Below are positions 47,320 to 60,382 of a stretch of 64,000 nt of DNA, piece after piece. The translations under genes and the position numbers were made by a program. Numbering within the stretch: the first letter of the stretch is position 1; the number at the start of each line of letters is the position of its first letter. Under the pieces are notes generated by a model that ran no database searches, was not told the DNA's origin, and saw nothing but the letters and a program-made list of their open reading frames with translations. Source of the stretch: Marasmius tenuissimus (taxonomy: Eukaryota > Basidiomycota > Agaricomycetes > Agaricales > Marasmiaceae); NCBI GenBank assembly GCA_029532415.1, contig JAQOTA010000054.1, positions 3,844,001 to 3,908,000 on the forward strand, in the 5' to 3' direction.

Positions 47320-49286
47320 TCATATTTTCCCCCAAAACTTCCAGTTCAACAGCAGCTGGCGAGAGAGAACCGTCTGTGCAGCTGCCACGACCACGACGCT
47401 CCCTGTTTACCTATCAGCGTGCCGATCTCTTAAGAAAACAACCTGAGCCGTACCTGCGTAGTATCCAGCGGCGGGGAACCCTCCTGGGGAACGCTCAATC
47501 GCCCCACTTATCGGGGGTCCAACGAGCGCTCCCAAACCTAAAAGGGTCATGGCAAATCCAAGTCGGCGACCAACATCTACTGTGCTTCCCATCGCGAAGA
47601 TGGGATTAGCGATCAAGGCGATATACGCGCCGGATGCGAACCTGATAGAGGGGTTGGTCTGTATTTCACTGAGCCTGTCCCAAGAAAGCGGTTGCAAACT
47701 TACCCGTATATGATCCCAATGACGATCAAGGAAGCTTCGTTACGCGCGAATGGCCATGCGTAGGTCAACGCAGCTGCAGAGAGGGTATATGGTATGATCA
47801 TATTCAGAGGACCTACGGTTGAAGGGACGGTCAACGCGTTTGCTTTCTCCTCAGCTATAGTTTTCGCTCACCAACACGATCCGAAAGAGGTCCGACTATC
47901 AACCGGCTCACACCTGAGGCACCGTTGGCTATGGCTGTGAGATAAATTGCAAAACCGGGAGGGACACCGTAGAACACCGCGCTGCTGTTTAGGAACGTCA
48001 ATACTAGGAGAGAGTGCTTTAGAACGGGGCTCAGTTGATGTTCCAAGTGAGCCGCGCCTACCTGTATACATGCCAAGAAACGACGTGAATCCAGAGGTGC
48101 AGTATACGATGTACGCCGGCGACGAGAAGAGTTTTCGGTCAAGTAAGCCATGGATGCCTCCCTTCGATGGGGGAAGTCGGCATCTTAAGGTCTACTATAC
48201 TTCAATTTTAGCAGCCCATGAAAGAGAAGTGCTTTTGCTCACAAGGTTTGCCATACCCAGACTCGCAGTCAAGATGAAACCTATAGTCCTTGGAGAAAGT
48301 CAATGAGGAGCACGACATACAATTTCGAGACGTAACGTACCTCATACACCAAGGGAAACCTACGTTCTGTAGTAGAGTGCGAATCACGACGGGGAAGAAA
48401 ATCCCTCCTATTGCCGCCCCCGATGTGACCCATCCCATCGCCAGTCCACGACGTAGCTTAAACCAATGAGCAACGACCGCAACATTTGCGGAGTATATTC
48501 CCCCACATCCAATCTGAGCCAGTAGAACGTTAGAGAAAGTTGTATCGAGAGAGCAATGACGACGGAAATCGTACCCCCACGGCAAATCCTTGACATAATA
48601 AAAAATGCCAGTATTCCTTGCATTGTGGTACCAAAAAGGTGGCAACGACGATCAGTACACTCGAAGATGAAATCATGACGCGAAAATATCCGATGTCGAA
48701 GAGTCGTCCAGCAATGATTCCAGGGAGGAAAACCAGCGAATATTGTACAGAGCCTATCCACGCGCTGCCGGGTGGTGTATTAGTGGTCGCGATCTGAGGA
48801 TGCTGTGTGCCACCTTACATTGAGGAGGGGGAAGAATTTGGAAGAACATTTCTTTCATAATACGCCTGGAAGGTCTGTGAACAAGATCAACTTCTCATCC
48901 TCAGTGAATAAAGCTACTCGAATAGCTTACCCCCCACGAGTTGACGACCCCAAAGCTACAAGATCGTCAATCAAATCCTCCGCAGATCATCAACAAAAGA
49001 GCAAACATACGTCGAGAATGTGTTGCACATGGCCTAGATTTTGGCTTTTAGCACGACTTGAACACAGAAAGGTATAGAATGACGATTGGCATACCCCGAA
49101 AACGATAAGCCAGGCACGAGCGCCACCGTCAGGAAATGGTGAATTCGGATGATATGGACCCTCTTTCGTCGACGTAGGCAGCTCATTTCCTGTGCCGTTC
49201 CCGACGAATCTCTTGTCGGCGTGGCCCGTCCTTGAGTCGAGGTCTCCCTCGGCTGGCGAAGAGCTCGCACGAGTAGGAGAGGTCAT
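47320..49286 (-). CDS. MFS transporter, monocarboxylate-transporter (MCT)-like
   Basis: Twelve exons: 49286-49095, 49033-49011, 48955-48931, 48865-48848, 48793-48575, 48513-48350, 48288-48243, 48191-48062, 48003-47872, 47812-47704, 47641-47454 and 47402-47320; phases all close, 442 residues. About 12 membrane helices. Polar N-tail, then PDGGARAWLIVFG, the conserved entry to helix 1 in fungal MCT-like proteins, AWIGSVQYSLVFLPG, VVAHWFKLRRGLAMG and RLIVGPLSDRVG. Family members move monocarboxylates or other organic acids; riboflavin and unknown substrates also occur. Exons 2-4 are only 23, 25 and 18 bases. Lies between GMC copies 2 and 3 and shares a 606-base divergent promoter with the next transporter, which suggests co-regulation. 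Confidence 0.9.
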
Positions 49287-49892
49287 GATGGGTGAGAGGA
49301 GAGGAGAAGCAATTCGCTTCTTGCGTTCCCCATCGTGTCAGTTCTATTTCCGTGTGAAACGCTATACTTAGATGAGCGGCAGAAGAACTTGTTTATGTGG
49401 CATTCACAAGCCCAGCGGCCCACAGCCTGTCCGCTTGTGGAGCCGCGGTGAACTTGAAGGAAAATGAGTAGATCCTATCTCGGCGGAGAGAGCAAAGATA
49501 GTAATGTGATTACAAGTGGGACGAATGATTCTGATGAACGAACGTCCAGCATGATGCACACAGGGATCTGGGAGACAAGGTACAGTGAGAGTCGAGTCGG
49601 ATTTCGGACGCGGTACCGGTGCCCACCTCATGCTGAGTCAGCTACTGTCGGCATATCCCGTTCTTGAACTTTTTCCCACGTTCCTTCTTGTATTCACCAC
49701 CACGACTCCGTTACAACTCCGCGTAAGAATGTGGCACGGGGGTGACTTTATATACGAGGAGGTATTCTCTCACACACAGCTCTTACCCCATTTCTGACAT
49801 CTAGAGGAACGATCTGATCTCAGAAACTGCGAACTATAAAAGGACTGGGTATTGGAAAGTACCGCGCCAGATCATCGCCCTCAGATTTCGGC
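49287..49892. promoter_or_regulatory. Divergent promoter region of two transporters
   Basis: 606 bases between the two start codons with no supported gene. TATAAAAG at 49835-49842 serves the plus-strand gene, 51 bases before its ATG. Confidence 0.5.
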
Positions 49893-52419
49893 ATGATCTT
49901 CGATAAAGCTGAGCTTCACGGTGCAGACGAATCGAGCAGGATAACGAGATTGCGGAAACGCGTATTATGGAAGCTAGATTGTCGCATTCTACCTTACTTG
50001 ACATTGGTGGGCGCGTTCCCAGTACTACAAGGCACGGCCGCACTCACCCTCTCATTTCTCTAGCTTTGGTTGGTCAACTTCTTGGATCGGACGAATATCG
50101 GGAACGCGAGGTAGTACTACAAGACTGTCACCACACGCAGAACGCTGAATGCACTCCAGAGTCGTGGGCTTAGAGCGTGATTTAGGTTTACACGGACGAC
50201 AATTCAACATTGCTCTTATGGGTCAGAACTCCATGCTCCAAAAGACATCTCTCGACTGACCATTTGTATCTTTGTCAGCTTTTTATGTCTCGTTCGTCTT
50301 CATGAATTGGATGCACGCGTCGCCTTGTTTCTAACTCGCTATCAGATATCTTCTGGTTGACGTTCGTGAGTGGTGACCGGCCCCAAGTGGGATGCGTTTC
50401 CTCACTAAGAGCTAGCTGCGACCCTTCTCCTGAAAGGTTTCAAACCCAATCGATGGATTCCGGCCTTGGCTATAGCTTGGGGCTTCGTCACCGTCGTGAC
50501 CTGCTTCGTTAAGAACTTTTCTGGTTTAATAGCGGTTCGAGTCTGCCTCGGTCTCTGTGAGGGCGGTCTCCTTCCATGTATGGTAAGCCTCCAGTTTATT
50601 TCCTCGTCGCGCAATCTGATCGACGCTAAAGCTTCTTTATCTGAGCACCATGTATCCAAAAGAGTGCCTGTTCACGAGGTTCGATACGTCGCTTTTGAAG
50701 CTACTAAACGTTGTATGTGCTCACCTCCAACTTCCATCACTAGGATTGGGATATTCTATGCTGGTGGTAATCAAGAATCCCTGGGTCTTTCTTCGTTAGC
50801 ACTGATGGGGTTTCATCTTCAGCATCCCTAGCCGGCGCCTTTGGCGGTGAGTACAGGCAAGGCAGCGGACTCATGCCCTCATCGATGTTGAATCCTCCAG
50901 GGCTTCTAACGTATGGAATCATCCGAATGGATGGGATCGGACGACTGGTAGGATGGCGATGGATCTTCATCCTGGAGGGGATAGCGACGATTCTGGTCGG
51001 AGCACTGACGATGTACTGTTTGCCACCCGATCTCGAATCCGCTTCTTTCCTGAGCGAAGAAGAAAAATCGTATATAGGTCGGTGGTGAACTCAAAGGGTT
51101 GTTTTGAATGATTCCTCACTCCACCTACCTTCATAGTGTCGTGCTCACAACACATTTCCGACGAGTTTGGCTCCGTCGATGAGAAAGTCACTTCGGCGAG
51201 TCCCGATGAAACTTTCGAGATGCGGGAAGTCTGGCGAGGTAAGTGACCGTTCGTGCCAACTGGCGCTGTGGTCTAAATGAAATCAGGTATATTCGATGTC
51301 CAAACGTGGCTTGCGGGCATCGGGGCGCTCTCCTTCACTGTGACCCTTTATTCTTATGCTTTGTTTCTGTGGGCCCCTCGATACTCCACACTTCCGGATG
51401 GTAAACTCACACACTCCTTAGGCCAACAATCCTGACCGGGCTGGGCTACAGTGGGGAGGAGGCGCAACTTAGAGCTGGTAAGCAGGTGTTCTGGTTTTTG
51501 TAACTTCGAGCTGTGAAACTTGCCTTGCGCCCTCAAAAGTACCTCCAAGTCTGCCGGCGGCGTTTCTTACAGGTACTTGAGTAATTCTATACCTCGCCGC
51601 AGGCACTCATGGTCTGATAGTCCTTGTTTCCTACATGAGTGATCGTTTGAACGTCCGGGCCCCTTTCATACTTGCTCTGTTACCCTTACCGATCGCAGGT
51701 GAGTACTCATTGACATTACTTTCCGAAAGTCAATTCTGAAGGACGCACCTATTTGTCAGGATATACGATGATGATCGTTACTCAAAGCGTTCAAACAAGG
51801 TATGCAGCGGCGTTCTTGATCGCGGCAGGAACGTACGTTCTCTACCTTCAAAAATTGCAAGCAAGGCACTCCCAGATTGATATATCTCATCAGATATCCG
51901 TCCGCTGCAGGCATTTTAGCCATCCTGCCGAATAACGCGAGTGGTCATTACAAGAGGGCATCTGCGATTGGGGTCCAAATCGCTTTAGCCAATTTTGGGT
52001 ACTGTATCCATTCGCTTCTGACGACGCAACGTCTGATCGTTCAACTTGCAGAGGGCTGGTCGCCACCTTGGTCTACACCCCAGGTGGCCGGTTTGTTTGC
52101 ATGTCCGTGGAGATGAGTACTCACGGTAAATCTTGACAGACCAGCACCCGCGCTATCTCAAGGGGCATAGTGTCACCCTCTCATTCATGTGTGTAGGTTG
52201 GATTGTCGTGGCAATGAACATGTAAGTAATCTATTCATTCCTCCTTCTTCCATCTCTGATGGTGATTGGCGCCCTAGGTTATATTGCATGTATGAGAATA
52301 AAGCCCGCAAAGAAGGAAGGAGACGGCTCAATCTAAATCGTTACCGAGAACTACGAGTTGCCGGCAAGACACGGGCCCCCATCGGAGATCGTCATCCTGA
52401 CTTTCGTTTCATCCTTTGA
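49893..52419 (+). CDS. MFS transporter, anion:cation symporter (allantoate permease, Dal5-like)
   Basis: Twenty exons: 49893-50006, 50064-50110, 50160-50221, 50279-50291, 50346-50365, 50416-50582, 50632-50678, 50744-50766, 50823-50846, 50901-51077, 51137-51238, 51287-51368, 51422-51477, 51540-51572, 51621-51698, 51760-51832, 51894-51998, 52052-52083, 52140-52221 and 52278-52419; every junction keeps phase, 492 residues. Diagnostic blocks: LWLVNFLDRTNIGNAR, PATLLLKGFKPNRW, IGIFYAGASLAGAFGG, GWRWIFILEG, LPNNASGHYKRA and the C-terminal GDRHPDFRF. Members carry nicotinate, allantoate, pantothenate, tartrate or aromatic acids with H+. At first sight the locus looks broken because of many tiny exons, but the 13- and 20-base exons restore helix 3. 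Cluster context favours an organic acid. Confidence 0.9.
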
Positions 52420-52962
52420 TAAATGGCGGGCCAAATATCTTCCCAACCTTCTGCAGACCCTCAGCCCGGGTTCTTTTGATAGTCAATCTGTTCCTAGCCG
52501 AATGTCTGAGCAATTCATCGTAACACTCCCATTCCAGACCTCCGCTTTATGTCTGGTTTTCCCGATAATCCGACGCGATGAACTACAATTTTCGCGTCCC
52601 CAGGCTTAATAAGCCGTATTTCAGCTCAATTTCAGCCACTCACTGTCATTCATTAACAAGCTGCCATTGGTCAGGCGCACTCACAAGCCGACCCCGGCCC
52701 CTATGCACACTTCCACGTTCTAATTTTGTGCTCTTATTCATTAGTGGCGCCGGGGTTGCCAAGTTGTTCACACCTTGACTGGTTCCTTGTGATGCTAATT
52801 CATCTCCCCACAGTCTCCTCCCCGACTCTACAGTAGTTCCATCTGTCAAGCTCGTCCTGTCAGGCCTGGGAACCGTCGGCAAGTGCGTTCGAAAACTCTC
52901 AAAAAGCCATTATCTGTGTTTGTGAACAACCTCAACGCACTCTTGAACGGTTCGGCTCTAGC
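52420..52962. other. Intergenic region upstream of GMC copy 3
   Basis: No gene seen; pyrimidine-rich near the ATG. Confidence 0.6.
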
Positions 52963-55242
52963 ATGCGATTCCTTGGGGTCCCCGCCGTCATTTTCTCCTT
53001 GGGAGCGCCCGCGTTTTCCAAGCTCTTCAACTCAATAACTGACCTACCGAGCAAGGACTATGATTTCATCATAGTTGGTGGTAAGTCTTCTCAAAGTTCG
53101 GTGATTGTGATCATTCAGGCTGTAATAACTCATACGGCATGATCCTTAGGTGGAACAGCAGGAAGTGTCCTCGCGAACCGCCTTTCAGAGGATCCACAAA
53201 CGAAAGTCCTCGTCGTAGAGGCAGGCATTGAGTAACTCATAGTGATCCAATCATTATCCTGTTTCTGAATATGCCTGTTCAACCAGCAATGCAAACGTTC
53301 AAGACATTATCGTGCCGTTCTTGGGACCTGGCGCATTCGAGAGTGCTGCGGACTGGAATTTTACCGCGACCCCTCAGCGCGGTATGTTCAACAGGACCTT
53401 CACTCTTCCTCGAGGATATGTATTGGGAGGCAGTAGTAGCATCAGTGCGTCCAGGATTCACATCGCTCGGCTGAATGGCTCACTGAACATTCCTTCTGTC
53501 TAGACTTTATGACTTGGAACAGAGGCTCCGACGATGTATGGGACAACTTTGCCAGACTCAGCGGCGATCCTGGCTGGTCTTGGGAATCTGTCGAGAAGTA
53601 CAATCGCAAGGTGTGCATCCTGAACAAGTATGCTGGGACGACGTTAACGCGGCACGCCCACAGGTTTCTCGTTTGACACCACCTCAGGACGGCCATAACA
53701 CGACTGGGCAGGTTATCCCCGCAGCACATGGGAACGGCGAGGTCTTAACGAGTCTCCCGGGCTTCCCGTCGGAGCTCGATCCAATTGTGACGGATATCGC
53801 AAAGTCACTCGGAAAATACAATCAAGACCTCAACGCGGGCGACATGATTGGTTTCGGTATGATTCGACCATAGTTCTTTGTACTCTTGCTAATATTCATC
53901 GCATGTCTTCGACAGGTTTTGTCCAGAACGCGATCGGGAATGGAGAAAGAAGTAGTGCGGCTACCGCCTATCTTGTCCCGGCTCTCGAGCGTCCCAACCT
54001 CGATGTTGTCATCAATTCACGGGCAACAAAAGTCTTCGCGTCGCAACCCTATGGTGACGAAGAGCCAGTGATTGATACTGTTCAGGTTGCTCAAAGTGTG
54101 AATGGTACGGGCACGGTGACCTCGCGCCGAGTGAATCCTTACCTTCGTTTGTTGTCCAGGATCTCGGTTCAATATAACCGCTTCTCGAGAGGTGATACTG
54201 AGCGCCGGAGTTTTTGGGACACCACAACTTCTACTCCTATCTGGCATCGGACCTAAGGACGAACTCTCCGAGCTCGATATACCCATTGTTCTGGATTCCC
54301 CGGATGTTGGAAAACACCTCGCCGACCATCCTCTCCTGGCGATTTACTATGAAGTCAATTCAAACAGCAGCTTTGACCCCGTGCTGCGGTCGGAGAGTAC
54401 GATGATACCCCCATTGCTCGAGCAGTGGGAGTCCAACAGAACTGGGTTGTTGGTGGTCCCAGTCGGAGGGAATACAGCTGCGTTCCTGAAGAATCCGCCG
54501 GATCTCTTTTCCGGTCAAGACCCTTCAAGCGGGCCCCGTAGTGGTAATATTGAAATGATTTTCTGTGTAGGTGCATCAAACCGTCCGTCCGTTTCAAAAC
54601 TAATCGTGCTCTCAAGAATGGCTTTGAGCCCTTGGGACCGACCCCGTTCCCCCCTACTGGCCGGTTTTTGACGGTGCTTACTGCTGTCGTGTCTCCAACT
54701 TCTCGTAAGTTCTTTATTCATCTCACCGCTGTGTCAGGTGCTGATACATTCACCACAGGAGGAACAGTTACCCTCAGATCGGCGAACCCTTTCGACGATC
54801 CCGTTTTAGATCCCGAACTATACACAACCGACTTCGACATACAAACAATGGTCCAGGCAATGAAGACTGTTGACGAGTTTGTCCACGAGCCAAGATGGAA
54901 CGGTTACATCAAACAGCCGTTTGTGCAATTCGAGGACGACCAGGACAGGGAAAACTACGCCAGGAACAACTCGATCACTGTCAATCATTCTGTTGGTACT
55001 GCGCGAATGGGCCCTGGCAATGTGGCTGATGGAGTTGTTGATCCGAGTCTGCGAGTCAAGGGCGTGAAAGGCTTGAGAGTGGTCGACGCCTCAGTATTTG
55101 TAAGTTTGCCAAAAGCCAGATACCCATTCAGTTCTCATCCTGCCCTTCACTTCATTAGCCTCAAATACCTGAAAATCATCCCCAAGCTGTCGCCTACATC
55201 GTAGCAGAGCGGGCATTCGATCTCATTAAATCTCAACAATGA
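52963..55242 (+). CDS. Secreted GMC oxidoreductase, aryl-alcohol-oxidase-like (copy 3)
   Basis: Exons 52963-53080, 53150-53231, 53287-53444, 53504-53610, 53664-53856, 53916-54104, 54160-54566, 54617-54704, 54759-55099 and 55159-55242, 588 residues. Same ten-exon plan as copies 1 and 2 (exons 2, 3, 4 and 9 identical in length) but more diverged in sequence. Signal peptide [22 protein letters not shown] motif [40 protein letters not shown], catalytic [10 protein letters not shown] and PENHPQA. Expected extracellular alcohol oxidase producing H2O2. Separated from copies 1 and 2 by the two transporters and convergent, with a 134-base gap, with the carboxylate reductase gene. Confidence 0.93.
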
Positions 55243-55376
55243 TACGAGATGATCTTTGTTCAATCAAGCTATTTCCGCTGTCGATTCCTCTCTAGTGTAT
55301 TCGCGTAAATCCATAATCGTATTCGTCGATACTCGCAAGTATACGTAAACAAGGAGGGAAAATCCGAAAGGCACGA

Positions 55377-58300
55377 TCAGAGGAACCGGATCCTTTTCCA
55401 GTACCTTAGCCATCTTTCGGCCTCCTCTATCCCGGTCGGAGTTACCTCACGAAGCCCTCGAGACAGTGACTGTGCAATGGATGTGTCCAGTAGTGGATAG
55501 CCCAGGGCTTCAGGTCCTGACTTCGAGCGACGTTCACGGAAAAAGTCTAGGATTGTCGATGCAGGTATTTGGGCAAGAAGCTCGGGTGACGAAGCGCATC
55601 GAGATTCTGATTCCTCGACTGCCTGTACCCAGTCCTGGTAGGGTACGAGCGGGAGAGATAGCACTCCCGAGAAGAACTCTGAGATCTCTTCGAATGACGT
55701 CCTTTGAGGATTGACTAAGTGCAGAAAGGGAGCGTATGCGTCTCGAAAATCACTCAAAACCTCTGCAGCACGGTGAACCGGGAGGAAAGAGATAACCTTG
55801 GGTCGAGAGATCAGTCATATAAAGATCGCATAGACCTCAAACGTCAAAAACCTACTCCTTCAAGCTCTGGCAACTTGCCGATGGCGATACTGGACTTGAG
55901 AATTGTCGGAAACCACTCTTTGGTCGTCCAAGCCCCTGAGGCTCCACCACTAATTTGTCCGAGGCGGATGATGCTTGGTCGCAAGGCGGTGTGTTTTCCG
56001 GCTGTCTCCAGGATTCTTTCAGCGACTGCCTTAGACTCTGCGTAACCTTGTCCTTCGGCATATGCGAGGTCTGGCAAGGAAATTTCTTGCATCTCCTTTC
56101 CGGTGGAGACGTCTGATTGAGAATTACAATTCAAAAGACAGAATTGACGCGAGTGAATTCACTTACTATGGTATACTCCGATTGAACTTGTATATATGAA
56201 AGCCGGGGGTCGAGGTCGAGTTGAAGAAAGAGCGAAATCAATAAGATTCCGCAATCCCTGCAGTAGGTTTCCAAACGATGGCAATCGTACAAGCCAATTG
56301 ACATCCCATGCTACACAAGTACGTTCAGAATGAGGAAGTGACGAGGCGAGGTTTCGCGCTTCGAGAACTTACCCAGGTGATAGATGTGGGTAACGCTGTG
56401 TCTCATCTGCGAACGATTGGCTGGGAAGTCTATCAGAGAGGTAAGGATAACGGACCTTCTCGAAGTCAGATTTGTCCAGGCCGAAATGAGGTCGGGCAAG
56501 GTCTGCCTCGAGCAGGTTGACTTTCGGGCCAACCAATAGCTCGGGATCCAAACCCTGTTTCAGAAAGGCGTCTCGCTGTCTTTCATGCAGATTCTTGTCC
56601 ATGTTTCTCCTATTGAGGGCATATACCTTATGGACGGTGTCATCACCCAGTAACGTGGAGAGCAGATTGGACCCGAGGGCTCCTGTAGTTCCTGTGACGA
56701 GTACCACGACGCTTTCCGACTCTGAATCCTTGATTCCCACGGTCCGCTCGAATCCGAAGAACGGGAAATTGGTGACAAGAGAGTCAACCAGTTGCTCCAT
56801 CTCTTTGATACGTGGTGTGATTGACGTAGCTGCCGCTTCGTGAAAGGTAGAAATCAGGTACTGGGCTATTCCTCGAGGTGTCTGGTATTCGTAAACAAAG
56901 TTCCGGATAGATTTGACCGCCGAATGCGAATTCAGGACCCCTTCAAGGGAATTCCGAATGATAATCTCGATCCGGGTGGCCTGCAAGCTGGAACATCCGT
57001 AACGAAATACATCCTCTTCCTCGGGTACATCGAGAGGTATGGTCTTCAAGACGCGCTGAACGAAACTAATAACGTTAGCGAGCTCCCGGTTCTCAGGGAA
57101 AGATATCTCGAATTTGATCTCCTCCTCCGACTGGTTGTAGAGCACGTCGATTTCAGGTATGTATTCCCTGAGGATTTCCTTCCGCTTCAGCGATCCTTTC
57201 TCCGTGTACATGAATGGTTTCTGTGGACTGGTGACGAGAATCATCTACTGGCCATCAGCGCCAGGGAATCCGAGGTGAAGAGACACCAATAGGACTGACT
57301 TCAGGGTAAATTCTGGAGTAAGTAGGTGCGATCTCATTCGCGGCTTCAACCTTCGGTCTGCGCATGTATGAAATGACAGGGTCAGAGCAGAATTTATTAT
57401 GGACCTACAGAATGTACTGTCGAAATGTGGCCAGCATACGTTGGTCGTTTGGATCGAAGACAAAGGGATCCTCTAGTTGGAATAGGACGCCACACCGGTT
57501 TCGGCCGTTGCCGAATACAATTGATGATTTCACTTGAGTGTCCCTGTCCATGATGTGTTCCATCGGAACAGGGTCGGTCTAGAATGATGAGTATGCCACA
57601 GGTTCAGAGCGCTACTCTGAAATCACTCACCTTCTCTCCGGTGGGATGCACGATCCTGTCGTCAAGGCGGCCGCAAACCTTCCAGTAGCCCGACTTCGAA
57701 GGGTGTTCCATGAAGGCATCGCGTGTGGCGTAAGCCTTCGCACCCTGGAAAGTTGTGTTTGAGAGGTAAAGTCGTTTGAATTGGTGTTCCTAGTAAAAGA
57801 GGAATGAGGAAGAATGTGCAAGTAGGTTCTGGATTTGACATACGACAAGGAATAGTTCGTGTAAGTTGTCCCCTCGATCAATGAAGTGCGCGTTGGAGTG
57901 GGCTGTGAGAGGAAAGTACTCCCAGTCCAAGCCTTGTGGTGCTATGCGGACGCTGAGGATCAATCCAGGAAGAAGTAGAACATCTCGGCTTACGTGGCAT
58001 AAACCTCGCAAGAACCCCCGCTTCTGCCCTACAAGTGCCAGTGGCCGTGTCAATGTATGGATGTGCCGCAGCCGGAGTTTGACCCACATTCCGTATAACG
58101 GATATATCTGGACCCCACACTTCGCTAGGTAGTCGCCGACATCCTTGTTCAGCATACTCCCCACAAAGATCTGGCTCGGAAGTGTGAGGTTGCGGACCAC
58201 AGGGCGAGAAATAACTTCGGACTTACAGCACGTTTGACCGTTTTCAGGGTCGCTACTTTATCCGGATCAACAGACCAACTCTGTATGGGCGACATTATCA

Positions 58301-59487
58301 ATGATGTGTCCACGCCACCAGAGACACAAACCAGGTTGAACATACCTCAAGGAGATTCGGGAATACCCAGACATAGTCAGGCTTGACTTTGGCGAAGGCT
58401 TGATAAGTTGTCTCCGGCGACGGAAACTTGGCGGGGGTGCACGGGGGAAATACCGCAATAACCATCCCGGAAGAGGCCTTGAACACCAGCAATTAGACGT
58501 GACATGGGCACGATCGGGGCGATACGTACAATAAAGGGAAGAAGATGCTTCCCACTGCCGTGGCTCATTGATGCAGAATGGTAGGCAATCACTTGGTCAC
58601 AGAAATCGACGTCCCCGAATACTTAACAAAAAAATGAAGAACGTTCCATGACACGACCATAAAAGGCTTACATGGAGCCATAGCGAGTTGCAATATGAAT
58701 GCATGTGTCCACGGAATAGGTTTCGGGAAAGTACCGGTTGAACCTGATTGAAGAGTGTCAGTAGAGTCTACGCATTGTAGTCCGACCACATACCTGAAGA
58801 GTGGGAATATATAGCAGTAAATTCCAAACCATAGTTGCGCTTCTTCAAGGCAGGCCACCAGCCATCGTGGAAGATGTCTCCGTACTCTGGCATTGCAAAA
58901 TACTTGAGCGGTCGGGAATAATGCCGCTCCATGTGTTCACAGGCTTCTTTGGAGAGCGCTTCGACCGCAGGTTCTGAGCTGTGGAAAACATATTCCACGC
59001 CTACCTTGTCGGCAAGATAGGCAACTACAGCGGCGGAGGTTCGAGGTGTGATCGCGATGTACGATATTCCGGCCTTCAATAATCCCAGCTGAGCACAGAA
59101 GTGGGTGATTGTATCTGAAGAATCAACATGTGAAGTTGGGTATGCGAACATCCAGGAAAGCAATCTGACGGGCTTACCAGTAGTAGCGATGATTGCAACA
59201 GGCGGAATGGTATCCATACCATCACCATTGAGGTTAATCGAGCTGCGGGAAGCAATCCACTCTGCAGCGCGATGCGAGGCAGGAATGATCTCGCGGTACG
59301 CGATGTGGGTATAACCTACAGGCTCACTCTCGTACACGAAGACCGTCTTGTTCGGATTGTGTACGAAGTGCCAGTCGTAGATTTCCGGAAGGGTCAATGA
59401 GCCATCAAGAGGAGGTATTTTGAAGTTCCTTGTCGTAGAGCTAGACACGGAGGATGGAAGGTCTTTGAGAAACTTCTCGAGCACCAT
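55377..59487 (-). CDS. NRPS-like adenylate-forming reductase (A-T-R, carboxylic acid reductase type)
   Basis: Seventeen exons: 59487-59178, 59114-58794, 58743-58672, 58621-58530, 58477-58346, 58280-58227, 58170-58088, 58028-57994, 57941-57844, 57789-57631, 57578-57418, 57357-57300, 57244-56456, 56406-56373, 56310-56167, 56112-55856 and 55796-55377; phases close, 1072 residues. Adenylation domain (about 1-560): SHSSGSTGTFPKP loop, YGMAEAG, CGRLDDR. Carrier domain: YGCSSLQATR, with the phosphopantetheine Ser present but Ser in place of the usual Asp. Reductase domain: VTGTTGALGSNLL NADPH site, SSIGVYH Ser and catalytic YAESK. No condensation domain. These basidiomycete enzymes activate a carboxylic acid with ATP and release it as aldehyde; known substrates include benzoic-type acids, phenylpyruvate and amino acids. 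Needs a phosphopantetheinyl transferase from elsewhere. Confidence 0.93.
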
Positions 59488-60382
59488 CTTCAACCAAATT
59501 CAAGTGTAGGGAGCTACTTTCCGAGCGGGCTGACCTGGTTCGCTCGTTTTAATTTGTAAAGGAGATGAGTGGCATCTCGGAGCCCAATCTTTGGCGGCCA
59601 CATACACGTTCTTTTTCGCTCATAACTATTCGGCAACAGAGCAGTGTCAACTTTCTGATGAGGCGACATCGCAAGTTCGGTTTCTCGTACGAACCGAGGA
59701 TCCTGTTTTAGGCGAGTGGAAGTTATTATGAACGCTGCTTTCCACATTCGTTCCTGGGCGCTGCACTGTCATCTTGTGAGGTGGCATAGGGTGGCATCAT
59801 TCATGGAGTAAAATTAGGTAGAAGACTTACCACGGTACTGTCGTGAGACTTGCAAGACACAGGTACAGAGAGATCGGAGCTTTGCAACCGGGCTCGTCAG
59901 AGAGCATTCATGCGGGAGAGGTCTCGGGCCCACTACAGTACTTCCTTCAAATTGAGGAGAAGGCCTCCAACGCTGAAAGTCTTTGATTGGAAGGTTGCAG
60001 GATCTACGTAATGTAAATAAATTAAAACATGGATTTCACACGTGCAACCGAGCTCTTACCTCGCTCCCTTGATAATGATCGATCTTTCTCATCATTCAAG
60101 GAATGAGCGTCAGGGGAAAGAGGTGGTGCGGACTGAGGCGTCCCATCCACCGATCTTATGGTCCCTACGGAGCGAGCGTCCGAGAAGCTTAAAGTATATA
60201 ACCCCAACGTTGTCATCGGCCTTTCAGGACCAGCAGACTGTTTGAAAATAGCGTCACCCCATGCCCTTGAACGACCGAGTAAACCTAATCTGAATCTGGA
60301 TCAAACGCAATCGCACGGCAACCTTTAGGAGCGAGCGAGGACGAATACCGATATGTGCCATTATTATTACATCAAAATTAAC
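59488..60382. other. Intergenic region, promoter side of the reductase
   Basis: About 0.9 kb without a supported gene, between two minus-strand genes. Confidence 0.55.

Noticed and set aside
48813..48848. Longer exon 4 with a gtaagg donor in the MCT-like gene
   Set aside because: It would leave a 25-base intron and break the frame; the gttctt donor gives a 54-base intron and an in-frame join.
49893..52419. Pseudogene status of the ACS-type transporter
   Set aside because: First reading showed many short broken frames, but 20 exons with canonical GT..AG introns join in phase into a complete 492-residue family member.
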